Part shown: positions 1 to 6,973 of the stretch, piece by piece | How the letters are laid out: every line of letters begins with the position of its first letter | Numbering within the stretch: the stretch's first letter is position 1 | Assembly (NCBI GenBank): GCA_050014415.1 | Contig: JBEKDJ010000111.1 | Coordinates: 1-14,257 of the forward strand | Length of the DNA stretch: 14,257 bases | Direction of reading: 5' to 3' | Origin: JBEKDJ01 sp050014415 | Lineage (GTDB): Bacteria; Desulfobacterota; BSN033; UBA1163 | Notes under the pieces: model-generated | What the model was told of the DNA's origin: nothing | What the model saw: the letters and a program-made list of their open reading frames with translations, nothing else | Database searches by the model: none | Translations under genes and position numbers: made by a program

Positions 1-1
1 G

Positions 2-40
2 GGAGGTTGGGTCTGGATCGATGGCCGTTGGGAGTACTGA
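2..40 (+). CDS. Possible C-terminal tail of an upstream gene (partial)
   Basis: In frame 2 the first bases read GGWVWIDGRWEY followed by a TGA stop at 38-40, just before the repeat array begins. The Trp/Gly/Arg-rich ending resembles the tails of secreted or lipoprotein-type proteins with W-x-W repeats. Only 12 residues are visible, so this is a guess from texture; the two other plus frames also reach stops nearby (by 63). No function can be given. Confidence 0.3.
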   Translation, partial: GGWVWIDGRWEY

Positions 41-50
41 TGAAACTGAA

Positions 51-126
51 AGTTAAGAGTTAAGAATTGAGAATTAAGAGTTTAGATTTTTTAATTCATA
101 ACTCATTACTCTTAACTCATAATTCT
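51..126. repeat. Inverted pair of degenerate 7-bp tandem repeats
   Basis: Bases 56-83 are four heptads of the type AGARTTA (AGAGTTA, AGAATTG, AGAATTA, AGAGTTT). After a T-run, bases 92-126 are five heptads of the opposite sense (TAATTCA, TAACTCA, TTACTCT, TAACTCA, TAATTCT). The two arrays are approximate reverse complements and could fold into a long imperfect hairpin just upstream of tatA. The same heptad family recurs at 10417-10451 and 12493-12527. Confidence 0.8.
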
Positions 127-141
127 AAATGAGGTGTTGTA

Positions 142-432
142 GTGTTTGGTCTAGGGTTCCAGGAAATTCTGTTGATCCTTGTCATTCTCTTTTTGCTCTT
201 TGGGGTGAAAAAACTACCAGAGATCGGGAAGGGGCTTGGGGAGACGATGAAGGAGATCAGGAAAATTCGAAGTGAGAGAAAGCCAGGAAAGGAAAAAGAC
301 AAAGAGGATCAAAAAGGGAACTTGATTTCAGATATAAAGAAAGGAGTTGAACAAATTCCAGGACTGAAGGAAGCCAAGGAGATTAAAGAGACTGCCGATA
401 AAGTCAAGAGCATTACAAAATTTTTGAAATAA
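142..432 (+). CDS. tatA: Twin-arginine translocase subunit TatA/TatE family
   Basis: This is a small inner-membrane protein of the Tat pathway, which exports folded proteins with twin-arginine signals; TatA oligomers form the translocation element. The 96-residue product begins MFGLGFQEILLILVILF, a short periplasmic end and one transmembrane helix (about residues 6-21). Next comes the family hinge FGVKKLPEIGKGLGE (about 20-34), an amphipathic helix and a Lys/Glu-rich cytoplasmic tail, the usual TatA layout and size. The start is GTG at 142, preceded by a GAGGTG ribosome-binding site at 131-136; no in-frame ATG gives a better N-terminus. It converges on the minus-strand 2-hydroxyacid dehydrogenase with only 13 bp between stops and no evident terminator. 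No tatB or tatC is nearby, so it may be an orphan copy. A TatB role is less likely because the hinge is TatA-like. Confidence 0.9.
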   Translation: MFGLGFQEILLILVILFLLFGVKKLPEIGKGLGETMKEIRKIRSERKPGKEKDKEDQKGNLISDIKKGVEQIPGLKEAKEIKETADKVKSITKFLK

Positions 433-445
433 CTTCCATTAATAT

Positions 446-1441
446 TTAATCAATGGAGATGGTTGCTCGGGTATTGCCCATTACCTCCCGATTGGCCACA
501 GAACTTGGCCGCCTTCCCCTTAAAACATCTGAAACATTTTTTGCAGTCCTTCGCTTCAATTCACTGATCGACTCTTTAGAATAGAAACCGACATGGGGGG
601 AGAGGATGACGTTTTCCATTTTGAGCATGGGATTTCTGGAATCGGGTGGCTCTGTCTCCAGCACATCCAACCCTGCACCAGAGATACGTCCTTCCTCTAA
701 TGCCTGAATCAGGGCCTTTTCGTTGACGATCGGTCCCCTTGAGGTATTGATGAGAAGAGGTTTCCTATCCATTTTTTTGAATTCTTGCTTTCCGATCAAA
801 TGGTGTGTGGACTCGTTCAATGGACAGTGGATAGAGATGAAATCCGATTCCTTTAAAACGTTATCTAGGGTGGTTAATTCAATCCCCTCCAAGGCCCTTT
901 CGATATAAGGATCAAAGGCGATTACTCGAACGCCGAAAATGGCCATTTTTTTTGCCACTTCCAAGCCGATTTTTCCGCCTCCTATGAGACCTAAAGTTTT
1001 TCCCCTGGTTCGATGGATAGGGATCCCCAGACGAAAATCCCATTGATCTGATTTAACCTTCTGATTGAAAAAAACTGTTTTTCGAATCAACGACAGAATC
1101 ATCGCGATCGTATGATCCGAAACCTCATCGATACAATAGTCCGGGACATTAGCAACGATGATTCCTAAATCCGTGGCTGCCCTGAGGTCGATGGAATCGA
1201 CTCCAACTCCATATCGTGCAACGACCTTGCATTTTGGAAGTTTTTCGAGGACCTTTCGGGTCAGGAGCGCATATTGGTTAATGAGCCCATCGGCCTCCTT
1301 GCACACACGAATCAAGTCTTCCTCTTCTCTGACTTGAGCCAGAATCAATTCTGCGTCCATGGGACCAAACTCTTCCTGTTCCTCTTCAATGGAGCCATGG
1401 TCACAATCTGTAATGACTACTTGATACTCAGACGGTTCCAT
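446..1441 (-). CDS. D-isomer-specific 2-hydroxyacid dehydrogenase (CtBP/SerA-like)
   Basis: NAD-dependent oxidoreductase interconverting a D-2-hydroxyacid and its 2-keto acid in the cytoplasm. The 331-residue protein has the family layout: a substrate-binding domain (about 1-108 and the C-terminal end) around a Rossmann domain with the nucleotide motif GLIGGGKIG (151-159) and Asp177, which favours NAD over NADP. All three catalytic residues are visible: Arg235 in NTSRGPIVNE, Glu264 in VLETEPP, and His283 in LSPHVGFYS. No ACT domain follows, so it is not a full SerA-type phosphoglycerate dehydrogenase; glyoxylate/hydroxypyruvate-type or CtBP-like activity is more likely. The ATG has a GAGGT ribosome-binding site. 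It starts 16 bp after the zinc dehydrogenase gene and is the last gene of the minus-strand run. Substrate is unknown; a hydroxyacid linked to the LarA homologue two genes upstream is a reasonable inference. Confidence 0.88.
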   Translation of the reverse strand: MEPSEYQVVITDCDHGSIEEEQEEFGPMDAELILAQVREEEDLIRVCKEADGLINQYALLTRKVLEKLPKCKVVARYGVGVDSIDLRAATDLGIIVANVPDYCIDEVSDHTIAMILSLIRKTVFFNQKVKSDQWDFRLGIPIHRTRGKTLGLIGGGKIGLEVAKKMAIFGVRVIAFDPYIERALEGIELTTLDNVLKESDFISIHCPLNESTHHLIGKQEFKKMDRKPLLINTSRGPIVNEKALIQALEEGRISGAGLDVLETEPPDSRNPMLKMENVILSPHVGFYSKESISELKRRTAKNVSDVLRGRRPSSVANREVMGNTRATISID

Positions 1442-1457
1442 TTCAACCTCATTTTAT

Positions 1458-2492
1458 TCATGGAATCAAAATCACCTTAGCAGCCTGAAGGCTTTCCAGG
1501 AGATGAAACGCCTCCTCCCATTTTTCGAGGGGAAGTTTATGGGTAATAAATTTCTCAGCAGGGAGAAGGCCCTTCGCGATCAGGCCAATTGCTTTCTCCC
1601 AGGCAGTCCAGCTACTGGAGAAACAGAAATCGTAGCGAAGGGCTTTAAAAATCCCCCGGTCATAGGGAATTGAAACCTCATCTTTACCAGAAATCCCAAT
1701 AGCACAAATTCTTCCAAATCTCCTTACCATCTCGAAAGCTTGATAGATGGCCTTTCCACCTCCAGAGGTCTCAATGAGAATATCCACACCCAGACCGTCG
1801 GTCAACTTCGATACCTTCTGGACAGGATCCTCTTTATCTCCATTGACAATAAAATCCGCTCCTATTTCTCTTGCCTTTTCAAATCTCACTCCTTCATCCG
1901 CACTTCTTCCAGTCACCCCAACTATCTTCGCCCCGGCAGCCTTGGCAATTGCGAGGGAGATGAGACCAATGGGTCCTGGGCCAGTGATAACCACTGATTC
2001 CCCTGCCTGAAGCTGAGATCGTTCGAGGATGGATGTGATACAGACCGCTATGGGTTCAATTAATGCTCCTACCTCAAAGGAAATGCTATCCGGGAGACGA
2101 TGAAGGAGATGGGCAGGACCTGCCACATATTTTGTATAGGCACCATTAATCCCAATACCATAAGGTCTCTTCTGTTCACAGGCCTGTGGGAACCCACTTT
2201 GACAGATATAACAGACCCCACAAGAACCAGTGCGTGTTTCGGTGACAATCCGGTCGCCCACCCTCCAGCCTTTTACTTCTTTCCCTACATCCGCAATCAC
2301 TCCAGAGAATTCATGTCCCAGGATCATTGGAGGCCAGTAAGGATGACTGTCATGGTAGATGTGAAGATCACTCCCGCAGACTGAAACTGCTTTCACCTCA
2401 ATCAAGACCTCGTCATCTTTGATCTTTGGTTCAGGGACTTCCCTCATTTCAACGAGACCCTTGCCCTTCCCATACTTTACAACCGCTTTCAT
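1458..2492 (-). CDS. Zinc-dependent MDR dehydrogenase (sorbitol/threonine dehydrogenase-like)
   Basis: Medium-chain dehydrogenase/reductase, 344 residues, the usual length for polyol, L-threonine or L-idonate/galactonate dehydrogenases. It oxidises a secondary alcohol with NAD(P). Visible features are the catalytic zinc ligands Cys39 (VSVCGSDLH), His60-Glu61 (ILGHEFSG) and probably Glu146 (IEPIAV); the structural zinc Cys91-x2-Cys94-x2-Cys97-x7-Cys105; and the dinucleotide-binding GPGPIG (171-176). The start is ATG with AAGGAG five bases upstream. It lies between the LarA-like gene (31 bp upstream) and the 2-hydroxyacid dehydrogenase (16 bp downstream), so co-transcription is very likely. In a cluster with KDG kinase and KDPG aldolase, an aldonate or hexitol-type substrate is plausible, but the sequence alone does not choose it. 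Confidence 0.9.
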   Translation of the reverse strand: MKAVVKYGKGKGLVEMREVPEPKIKDDEVLIEVKAVSVCGSDLHIYHDSHPYWPPMILGHEFSGVIADVGKEVKGWRVGDRIVTETRTGSCGVCYICQSGFPQACEQKRPYGIGINGAYTKYVAGPAHLLHRLPDSISFEVGALIEPIAVCITSILERSQLQAGESVVITGPGPIGLISLAIAKAAGAKIVGVTGRSADEGVRFEKAREIGADFIVNGDKEDPVQKVSKLTDGLGVDILIETSGGGKAIYQAFEMVRRFGRICAIGISGKDEVSIPYDRGIFKALRYDFCFSSSWTAWEKAIGLIAKGLLPAEKFITHKLPLEKWEEAFHLLESLQAAKVILIP

Positions 2493-2523
2493 TTGATCTC
2501 CTTATTCAAATTTGTTTCCTGTT

Positions 2524-3795
2524 CTACTTTCCTTCAATGATCGGTAGAATTTCACCGCCTCTTTGAAGGACAGCAACCTTTGCATCACGTCCCAATAAAG
2601 AAAATGCAATTTCCAATGCCTCCTGTGGTTCCTGGGCATAGAGAAATCCAAGTTTTTCTGTTTCCATCTTCGAGATTCCAGGACATACCAAGATTCCTTT
2701 GACCCTCTCTTTGATTACCCTCCCCACATGGACAAGATGGGCAGCAGCTGTCAATTTTTGGATCTTTCCCTGACGGACTTTTCGGTCAACTTCTTCAAAC
2801 GTTTGATAGCCCCATTCGAGAACTTCTGGATGACTTGGAGATACTCCTTCGGGGCAAAGGGTAACGAGGATAACTACGCCTCCTTGTTTGACCGCTAATT
2901 CTGACGCATAAATTCCTTTGGCAGCAAGCCAAAGATCTGAATCATAAGGGTGAGAATCAGCAATGATGATGTCAGCTTCCTGCGGGAGTTTAGATTGATA
3001 AATCTCAAAAGATCGCTTAGCCCCTGTACGATAAGCCTGAACCGGGTCGCCTGCGACCACTTTAATCAATCTGCCAGAACCGTCTTGGATGGTGTTGATG
3101 ATCCACTTGAGCCCTGCTTTTTGAGCAACTCTTTCAATCTCTTCTTTGATAGGATTTTCGATTTTTCCTAAGATCTCTCGGCCTTTGAATTGGGCACTGA
3201 GCCAATGGGTTTTTCCTGTCGTCTCCTCTCCACAGATCCCGGGTTGAATAATATTCCCACCTCCGCTGAATCCGGACACCCGATGGGGAACGATCTGACC
3301 GATGCCAATAATAAGATCGACTTCTTTGATCATTCGATTGACGAAGATAGGAGTTCTTTTTTCTGTTTCACCAAAATAAGTAAGCTGAGATGAATCCCAC
3401 CATTGGTGGTTGAAGATGGGATATCGTTTTGGAATGTCCTTTCCAAACTTTTTTACTATCTCCTCTTCGGTCATCGGTCGATGAGTTCCAAGGGCAACCA
3501 AAATTTTGATACCACTAGGTTTAATCCCAGCCTCCCCCAATTCGCTGACCAATCGAGGCAGAATCTTTTGGACTGGAGTGGTCCGGGTGTAATCATCCAC
3601 AACGATCAACACATTCTTTTGCCCTTTTAGCATTTGTGGTAGAGGATCAGACCCGATGGGATGAGAGAAAGCCTCGTCAATGATCTCCTCCTCACGCTTA
3701 TCAGCTTTTACCGTGGAAGGGGAAAAAATTCCGAGGAGGTTTCGATCCGGAACATCCAATGCATTGACTCTAGGGTAGGGAAAGGAGATACGCAT
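2524..3795 (-). CDS. LarA-superfamily nickel-dependent racemase/epimerase homologue, variant
   Basis: LarA enzymes racemise or epimerise the C2 position of 2-hydroxyacids (lactate, malate, and in some members aldonates such as gluconate) with a nickel-pincer nucleotide cofactor. The 423-residue length fits. Residues that align by constant spacing with the Lactobacillus plantarum enzyme are Arg71 in DDYTRTTP, His105 in ALGTHRPMT, His171 in GQIVPHRVSGFSGG, His197 in KTHW and Lys293. Two positions differ. The Lys that covalently holds the cofactor (184 in L. plantarum) is Asn181 in GFSGGGNIIQPG, and the position of Gln295 appears to be Leu290. The three His ligands suggest nickel cofactor binding without the tether. 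The cofactor genes larB, larC and larE are not in the window. It sits downstream of eda (92 bp, occupied by a hairpin) and just before the zinc dehydrogenase. The start is ATG with GAGG upstream. The substrate is unknown; an aldonate fits the neighbours. Confidence 0.85.
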   Translation of the reverse strand: MRISFPYPRVNALDVPDRNLLGIFSPSTVKADKREEEIIDEAFSHPIGSDPLPQMLKGQKNVLIVVDDYTRTTPVQKILPRLVSELGEAGIKPSGIKILVALGTHRPMTEEEIVKKFGKDIPKRYPIFNHQWWDSSQLTYFGETEKRTPIFVNRMIKEVDLIIGIGQIVPHRVSGFSGGGNIIQPGICGEETTGKTHWLSAQFKGREILGKIENPIKEEIERVAQKAGLKWIINTIQDGSGRLIKVVAGDPVQAYRTGAKRSFEIYQSKLPQEADIIIADSHPYDSDLWLAAKGIYASELAVKQGGVVILVTLCPEGVSPSHPEVLEWGYQTFEEVDRKVRQGKIQKLTAAAHLVHVGRVIKERVKGILVCPGISKMETEKLGFLYAQEPQEALEIAFSLLGRDAKVAVLQRGGEILPIIEGK

Positions 3796-3814
3796 ACTTA
3801 ACCTCAGTAGGTAC

Positions 3815-3878
3815 AGGTTAAGGCTAAAGTTAAGGATAAGATTCTATTCAATCTCAACCTTAACCTCAACCTTAATCT
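3815..3878. repeat. Inverted hexad repeat between eda and the LarA-like gene
   Basis: Bases 3817-3840 are four 6-bp units (GTTAAG, GCTAAA, GTTAAG, GATAAG). Bases 3853-3876 are four units of the opposite sense (CTCAAC, CTTAAC, CTCAAC, CTTAAT). The arms 3815-3843 and 3850-3878 are imperfect reverse complements separated by 6 bases. Directly next to it, AATCTTT (3874-3880) and AAAGATT (3883-3889) form a second small palindrome that includes the eda stop codon. The transcript could fold into a long hairpin here, which may stabilise the upstream mRNA or partly terminate; there is no clear U-tract. Confidence 0.8.
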
Positions 3879-3887
3879 TTAAAAAGA

Positions 3888-4538
3888 TTACCCACTTCGT
3901 GCTTCTTGGATGGTCTTGAGAAAAGCACGGGTATTTTCTGTGATGACATGAAATTTCTTTTCTTTAATGGCCTTCTTATCTACCAGTTCGCCACCAACGC
4001 CAAGGGCAGCGGCACCGGCTTTGATGAGAGCTCCTGCATTCTGAAGGGTGACACCACCGGTAGGGACAAGAAGGATTTGTGGAAGCGGTCCTCTCAAAGC
4101 CTTGATATATTCTGCCCCTCCAAGTTGAGCAGCGGGGAAAACCTTCACCATATCCGCACCTGCATTCCAGGCAGTCAGGATCTCTGTCGGGGTCATTGCC
4201 CCTGGGATGACCACAGCGCTGTAACGATGTGCAAGCTGAATGAGATCGAGGTTGAGGGTAGGGCTGACAATGAATTGAGCTCCAGCCAGCAAAGCCGCTC
4301 TTCCGGTTTCAGGATCCAGGATGGTTCCTGCACCCATGATAATCTTATCTTTATATTTTTGGGTCAGCTCTTTGATCACGTCAATTGCCCCTTGGACGCT
4401 CATCGTGATTTCAATGAAACTCACTCCGCCCTCTTTGATGGCGTCGGCCACATCCATCGCTTCTTTGGCAGTAGAGACCCGGATCACTGGGATCAATCCC
4501 TCGGATATCATCCGGTTGAACACCTCTCTCTTTTCCAT
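3888..4538 (-). CDS. eda: 2-keto-3-deoxy-6-phosphogluconate (KDPG) aldolase
   Basis: Class I aldolase that cleaves KDPG into pyruvate and glyceraldehyde-3-phosphate, the last step of Entner-Doudoroff and uronate/aldonate catabolism. The 216-residue TIM-barrel protein matches the family length (about 205-215). Key residues are visible: Glu43 in FIEITMS (the general acid/base position, 45 in E. coli), the GAGT loop (69-72), the Schiff-base Lys132 in MVKVFPA (133 in E. coli), and the phosphate-binding PTGGV (159-163). The start is ATG preceded by TAGGAGA. It follows kdgK, whose product makes its substrate; the pair are separated by 179 bp filled with a repeat-based hairpin. A 6-phosphogalactonate aldolase role is possible because the families share these motifs. 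Confidence 0.94.
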   Translation of the reverse strand: MEKREVFNRMISEGLIPVIRVSTAKEAMDVADAIKEGGVSFIEITMSVQGAIDVIKELTQKYKDKIIMGAGTILDPETGRAALLAGAQFIVSPTLNLDLIQLAHRYSAVVIPGAMTPTEILTAWNAGADMVKVFPAAQLGGAEYIKALRGPLPQILLVPTGGVTLQNAGALIKAGAAALGVGGELVDKKAIKEKKFHVITENTRAFLKTIQEARSG

Positions 4539-4560
4539 ATTTATCTCCTACGGTGAAATT

Positions 4561-4698
4561 CCAATAACCAAATCCCAAATTCCAAATAATCACCAATTAC
4601 CAAATTCCAATAACCAAATGGAATGGGTAAAGTTAAGGTTTGAAATTTGGAAATTGGGTATTATTTGGTTATTGGTGCTTGGTATTTGGAATTTATGG
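4561..4698. repeat. Mirrored heptad-repeat hairpin between kdgK and eda
   Basis: The left array has CCA-starting heptads at 4561, 4568, 4575 and 4582, then after an 11-bp step at 4593, 4600, 4607 and 4614 (type CCAAATW). The right array has the reverse sense, with TTGG ending at 4650, 4657, 4668, 4675, 4682 and 4689 and the same single 11-bp step between 4657 and 4668. The arms are therefore reverse complements in phase, symmetrical around 4625. This nearly fills the 179-bp gap; I see no coding capacity or promoter in it. Confidence 0.85.
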
Positions 4699-4717
4699 CG
4701 ATAATGATTGCTTGCTA

Positions 4718-5704
4718 TCATCTCGATATCCTTAATCCCGCACCTTTTAATAAAGCCTCCACTTCTTCCATGGTACTCCAGTTGAAGTCTCCTGGTAATG
4801 TATGTTTGAGAGCGGCGAAGGCATTTCCATAACGGAGCCCTTTTTGGACATCCCCTTCTTTCAGCCAACCATAGAGAAAGCCGGCAGTAAAAGAATCTCC
4901 TGCTCCCACCCTATCTACAATCTCTACCTCATACGTTCTATCCCTGAAGATCTTTCCATTCTGATAGGCAATGGCCGTCCAATTATTTTTCCAAACGGAG
5001 AGATCTTCTCTCAGAGTGATCGCAACGAGTTTAAATTTAAAGGTCTGTGCAAGTTTTTCTGCGACGGACTCATAATCCTTCTCCCTAATACCAAAGACGA
5101 CATTCGTGTCCTCCTCGGTGGTAATAAGGATATCCACATTTACCATCATGGGTTCTTGAATTCTTTTTGCATCCGCCGGAGTCCAGAGCTTCTTCCGATA
5201 ATTAAGATCGTAAGAAACAGTACAGCCTGCCTTCTTCGCTGCTTTCAAGGCTTCGACTGTTACTTCTGAAGAAGAGGCGCTCAGTGCAGGAGTGATGCCA
5301 CTCACATGAAAATGTCTCGATCCTGTAAAGACCTTTGCCCAATCCACCTCACCCGGCTTGATCATGCTGATCGCTGAACCTGCCCGATCATAGAGGACGC
5401 TCGAAGCTCTTGGTGATGCCCCCAACTCTAAAAAATAAAGTCCGGCCCTTCCCTGATCAGACCAGACAATATTGGAACAATCCACGCCAAACTCCTGGGC
5501 ACGGTCACGAATAAGATAACCGAGAGGATTCTTCGGTAATTTTGAGATCCACGCGCTTCTCATTCCAAAACGGGTTATACCCACGGCAACATTCAATTCG
5601 GCCCCGCCAACATTTAAGTCCAAACTTTTGGTCTGTTCCAACCTCTGAAAATGAGGAGGGGAGAGTCTCACCATCGCCTCCCCAAAAGTGACGAGATCGC
5701 ACAT
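4718..5704 (-). CDS. kdgK: 2-keto-3-deoxygluconate (KDG) kinase, PfkB family
   Basis: ATP-dependent kinase that phosphorylates 2-keto-3-deoxygluconate to KDPG, feeding the adjacent aldolase. It has 328 residues, typical of the ribokinase/PfkB family. Visible are the N-terminal substrate loop GGAELNVAVG (33-42), the DLNYRKKLW segment (166-174, a pattern I associate with KDG kinases), and the second PfkB signature DRVGAGDSFTAGF (264-276) with the anion hole GAGD and catalytic base Asp270. The start is ATG with TAGGAG nine bases upstream. The Gfo/Idh oxidoreductase gene ends 25 bp upstream. A general sugar kinase (fructokinase) is the alternative, but the neighbouring eda makes KDG the best substrate. 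A separate PfkB kinase fragment lies at the right window edge, so the region may hold two such kinases. Confidence 0.9.
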   Translation of the reverse strand: MCDLVTFGEAMVRLSPPHFQRLEQTKSLDLNVGGAELNVAVGITRFGMRSAWISKLPKNPLGYLIRDRAQEFGVDCSNIVWSDQGRAGLYFLELGASPRASSVLYDRAGSAISMIKPGEVDWAKVFTGSRHFHVSGITPALSASSSEVTVEALKAAKKAGCTVSYDLNYRKKLWTPADAKRIQEPMMVNVDILITTEEDTNVVFGIREKDYESVAEKLAQTFKFKLVAITLREDLSVWKNNWTAIAYQNGKIFRDRTYEVEIVDRVGAGDSFTAGFLYGWLKEGDVQKGLRYGNAFAALKHTLPGDFNWSTMEEVEALLKGAGLRISR

Positions 5705-5729
5705 AATCGTTTTCTCCTATCTAAATAGA

Positions 5730-6917
5730 TTATCTTTTGAGTTCTATCCGCATCCCCTTTTCTGCCGAGGCGTAGGCAGCGTAAATTGCCTCAACCACAT
5801 CTCTTGCCAAATCAATTCCAGAGATCGGTTCTCGGTCGAATAAAACGGCCTCTACAAAATCTTCCAATTCTTGAGGATATCCTCTCACCCAATCCTCATC
5901 AGGACTTGGAAAGTTCCATCCCGCTTTCGTCTCCAATTTTTCTGCAATATACTCATCCCCGAAGATGCGGGGTTCTGGAGCATAAACCTCCAGGGTATTG
6001 TGAGGATTGATGTTCACATTCACCACCGCATTCGAAAGATATACATTCATCGTGTTCCTCACACCACCTAAGACCGCATCAGAGGAGAAGACCGTGGCCT
6101 TCGAATGATCTTCGAAATTGATGACCATGACTCCCCAATCCTCTACATCGTCCCATTCAGAGACGATATATTTCTTCTTTTCTTTGAGGAAGGAGGCTAT
6201 TTTTGTGTGCTGCCCGACTTCGGCCATGATTGATTTAGCGCGGATGGGCTTTCCATATTTCAACATTCCTTCGTAGTGTTTAAGATGGAGAACGCCACCC
6301 ACAGGATGGGCTCCCAACCGCATCAGCGCTCCTCCACCCGAAGTTTTCCATTTCCTTGAGTACTTGGCATGGGAGCCGGAGTGGCTCTCCTCTGCCCGGA
6401 TGTCAAGGATCGTTCCTCCACTGACTTTGATCAAACTTTTGAGCTTCGTGAAAGGAGGGGCGTAGATCCAGTTTTCGGCGTACATGAATTTTACTTTATT
6501 CTTTTTCACCGCTTTGAGGACTCGGTCGCACCCTCTCAATGCCTCTTTCAACATCAGCTTTTTACTCACAGCAAAACCGACCTTTTTTTCTTTTCTATCT
6601 TTCCCAAAGTATCCTGTCAGAGGTTTTTCGCATAGGATATGTTTTCCGGCCTCAGCTGCCTCGATGGAGAACTCCTCATGCAAGTCCGTTGGAATACATA
6701 GATCCACCACATCGATATCTTTTCGTTTTAGGAGTAACCTGTAATCATCGTAAAAATCTGGTATCTCAAACTTTTTTGCGAAGGCGGCTGCATGTTCTTT
6801 ATTCTTGGAAGCAACGGCAACGACATCGACCTTAGCCCCTCTCAATTTTGAAAGGTTACGGAGATGAAGGTCTGCTGCAAACTGGGAGCCTACCATCCCG
6901 ATTTTCACTCTATCCAT
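5730..6917 (-). CDS. Gfo/Idh/MocA family oxidoreductase
   Basis: NAD(P)-dependent sugar or cyclitol dehydrogenase family. The protein has 395 residues, slightly longer than the usual 330-390. The N-terminal Rossmann fold begins VKIGMVGSQFAADLH (4-18), and the conserved EKP lies at 97-99 (ILCEKPL). The C-terminal half holds the segment GGGALMRLGAHPVGG (194-208) with the conserved His204. Two oddities: an insertion of about 20 charged residues follows EKP (about 101-120, KDRKEKKVGF region), and the Asp normally four residues before the conserved His is Arg200. The start ATG has AAGGAG upstream. It lies between the M24-like gene (56 bp upstream) and kdgK (25 bp downstream). It most likely oxidises a sugar, sugar acid or inositol-like intermediate before the KDG steps; the substrate cannot be read from sequence. 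Confidence 0.88.
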   Translation of the reverse strand: MDRVKIGMVGSQFAADLHLRNLSKLRGAKVDVVAVASKNKEHAAAFAKKFEIPDFYDDYRLLLKRKDIDVVDLCIPTDLHEEFSIEAAEAGKHILCEKPLTGYFGKDRKEKKVGFAVSKKLMLKEALRGCDRVLKAVKKNKVKFMYAENWIYAPPFTKLKSLIKVSGGTILDIRAEESHSGSHAKYSRKWKTSGGGALMRLGAHPVGGVLHLKHYEGMLKYGKPIRAKSIMAEVGQHTKIASFLKEKKKYIVSEWDDVEDWGVMVINFEDHSKATVFSSDAVLGGVRNTMNVYLSNAVVNVNINPHNTLEVYAPEPRIFGDEYIAEKLETKAGWNFPSPDEDWVRGYPQELEDFVEAVLFDREPISGIDLARDVVEAIYAAYASAEKGMRIELKR

Positions 6918-6973
6918 ATCTATTTGACTCCTTTCTATTTCTGGGCGATCACCTCAAATTTTTCATGTTCACT

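Noticed and set aside
3906..4556. A 216-residue plus-strand ORF opposite eda
   Set aside because: It is fully antisense to a clear KDPG aldolase, has no family features, and its composition is that of a shadow frame.
4561..4698. CRISPR array
   Set aside because: Units are 7 bp, degenerate and contiguous with no spacers; no cas genes are near.
4321..4704. 127-residue plus-strand ORF across the kdgK-eda gap
   Set aside because: It is made of eda antisense plus translated heptad repeats, with no start signal or recognisable domain.
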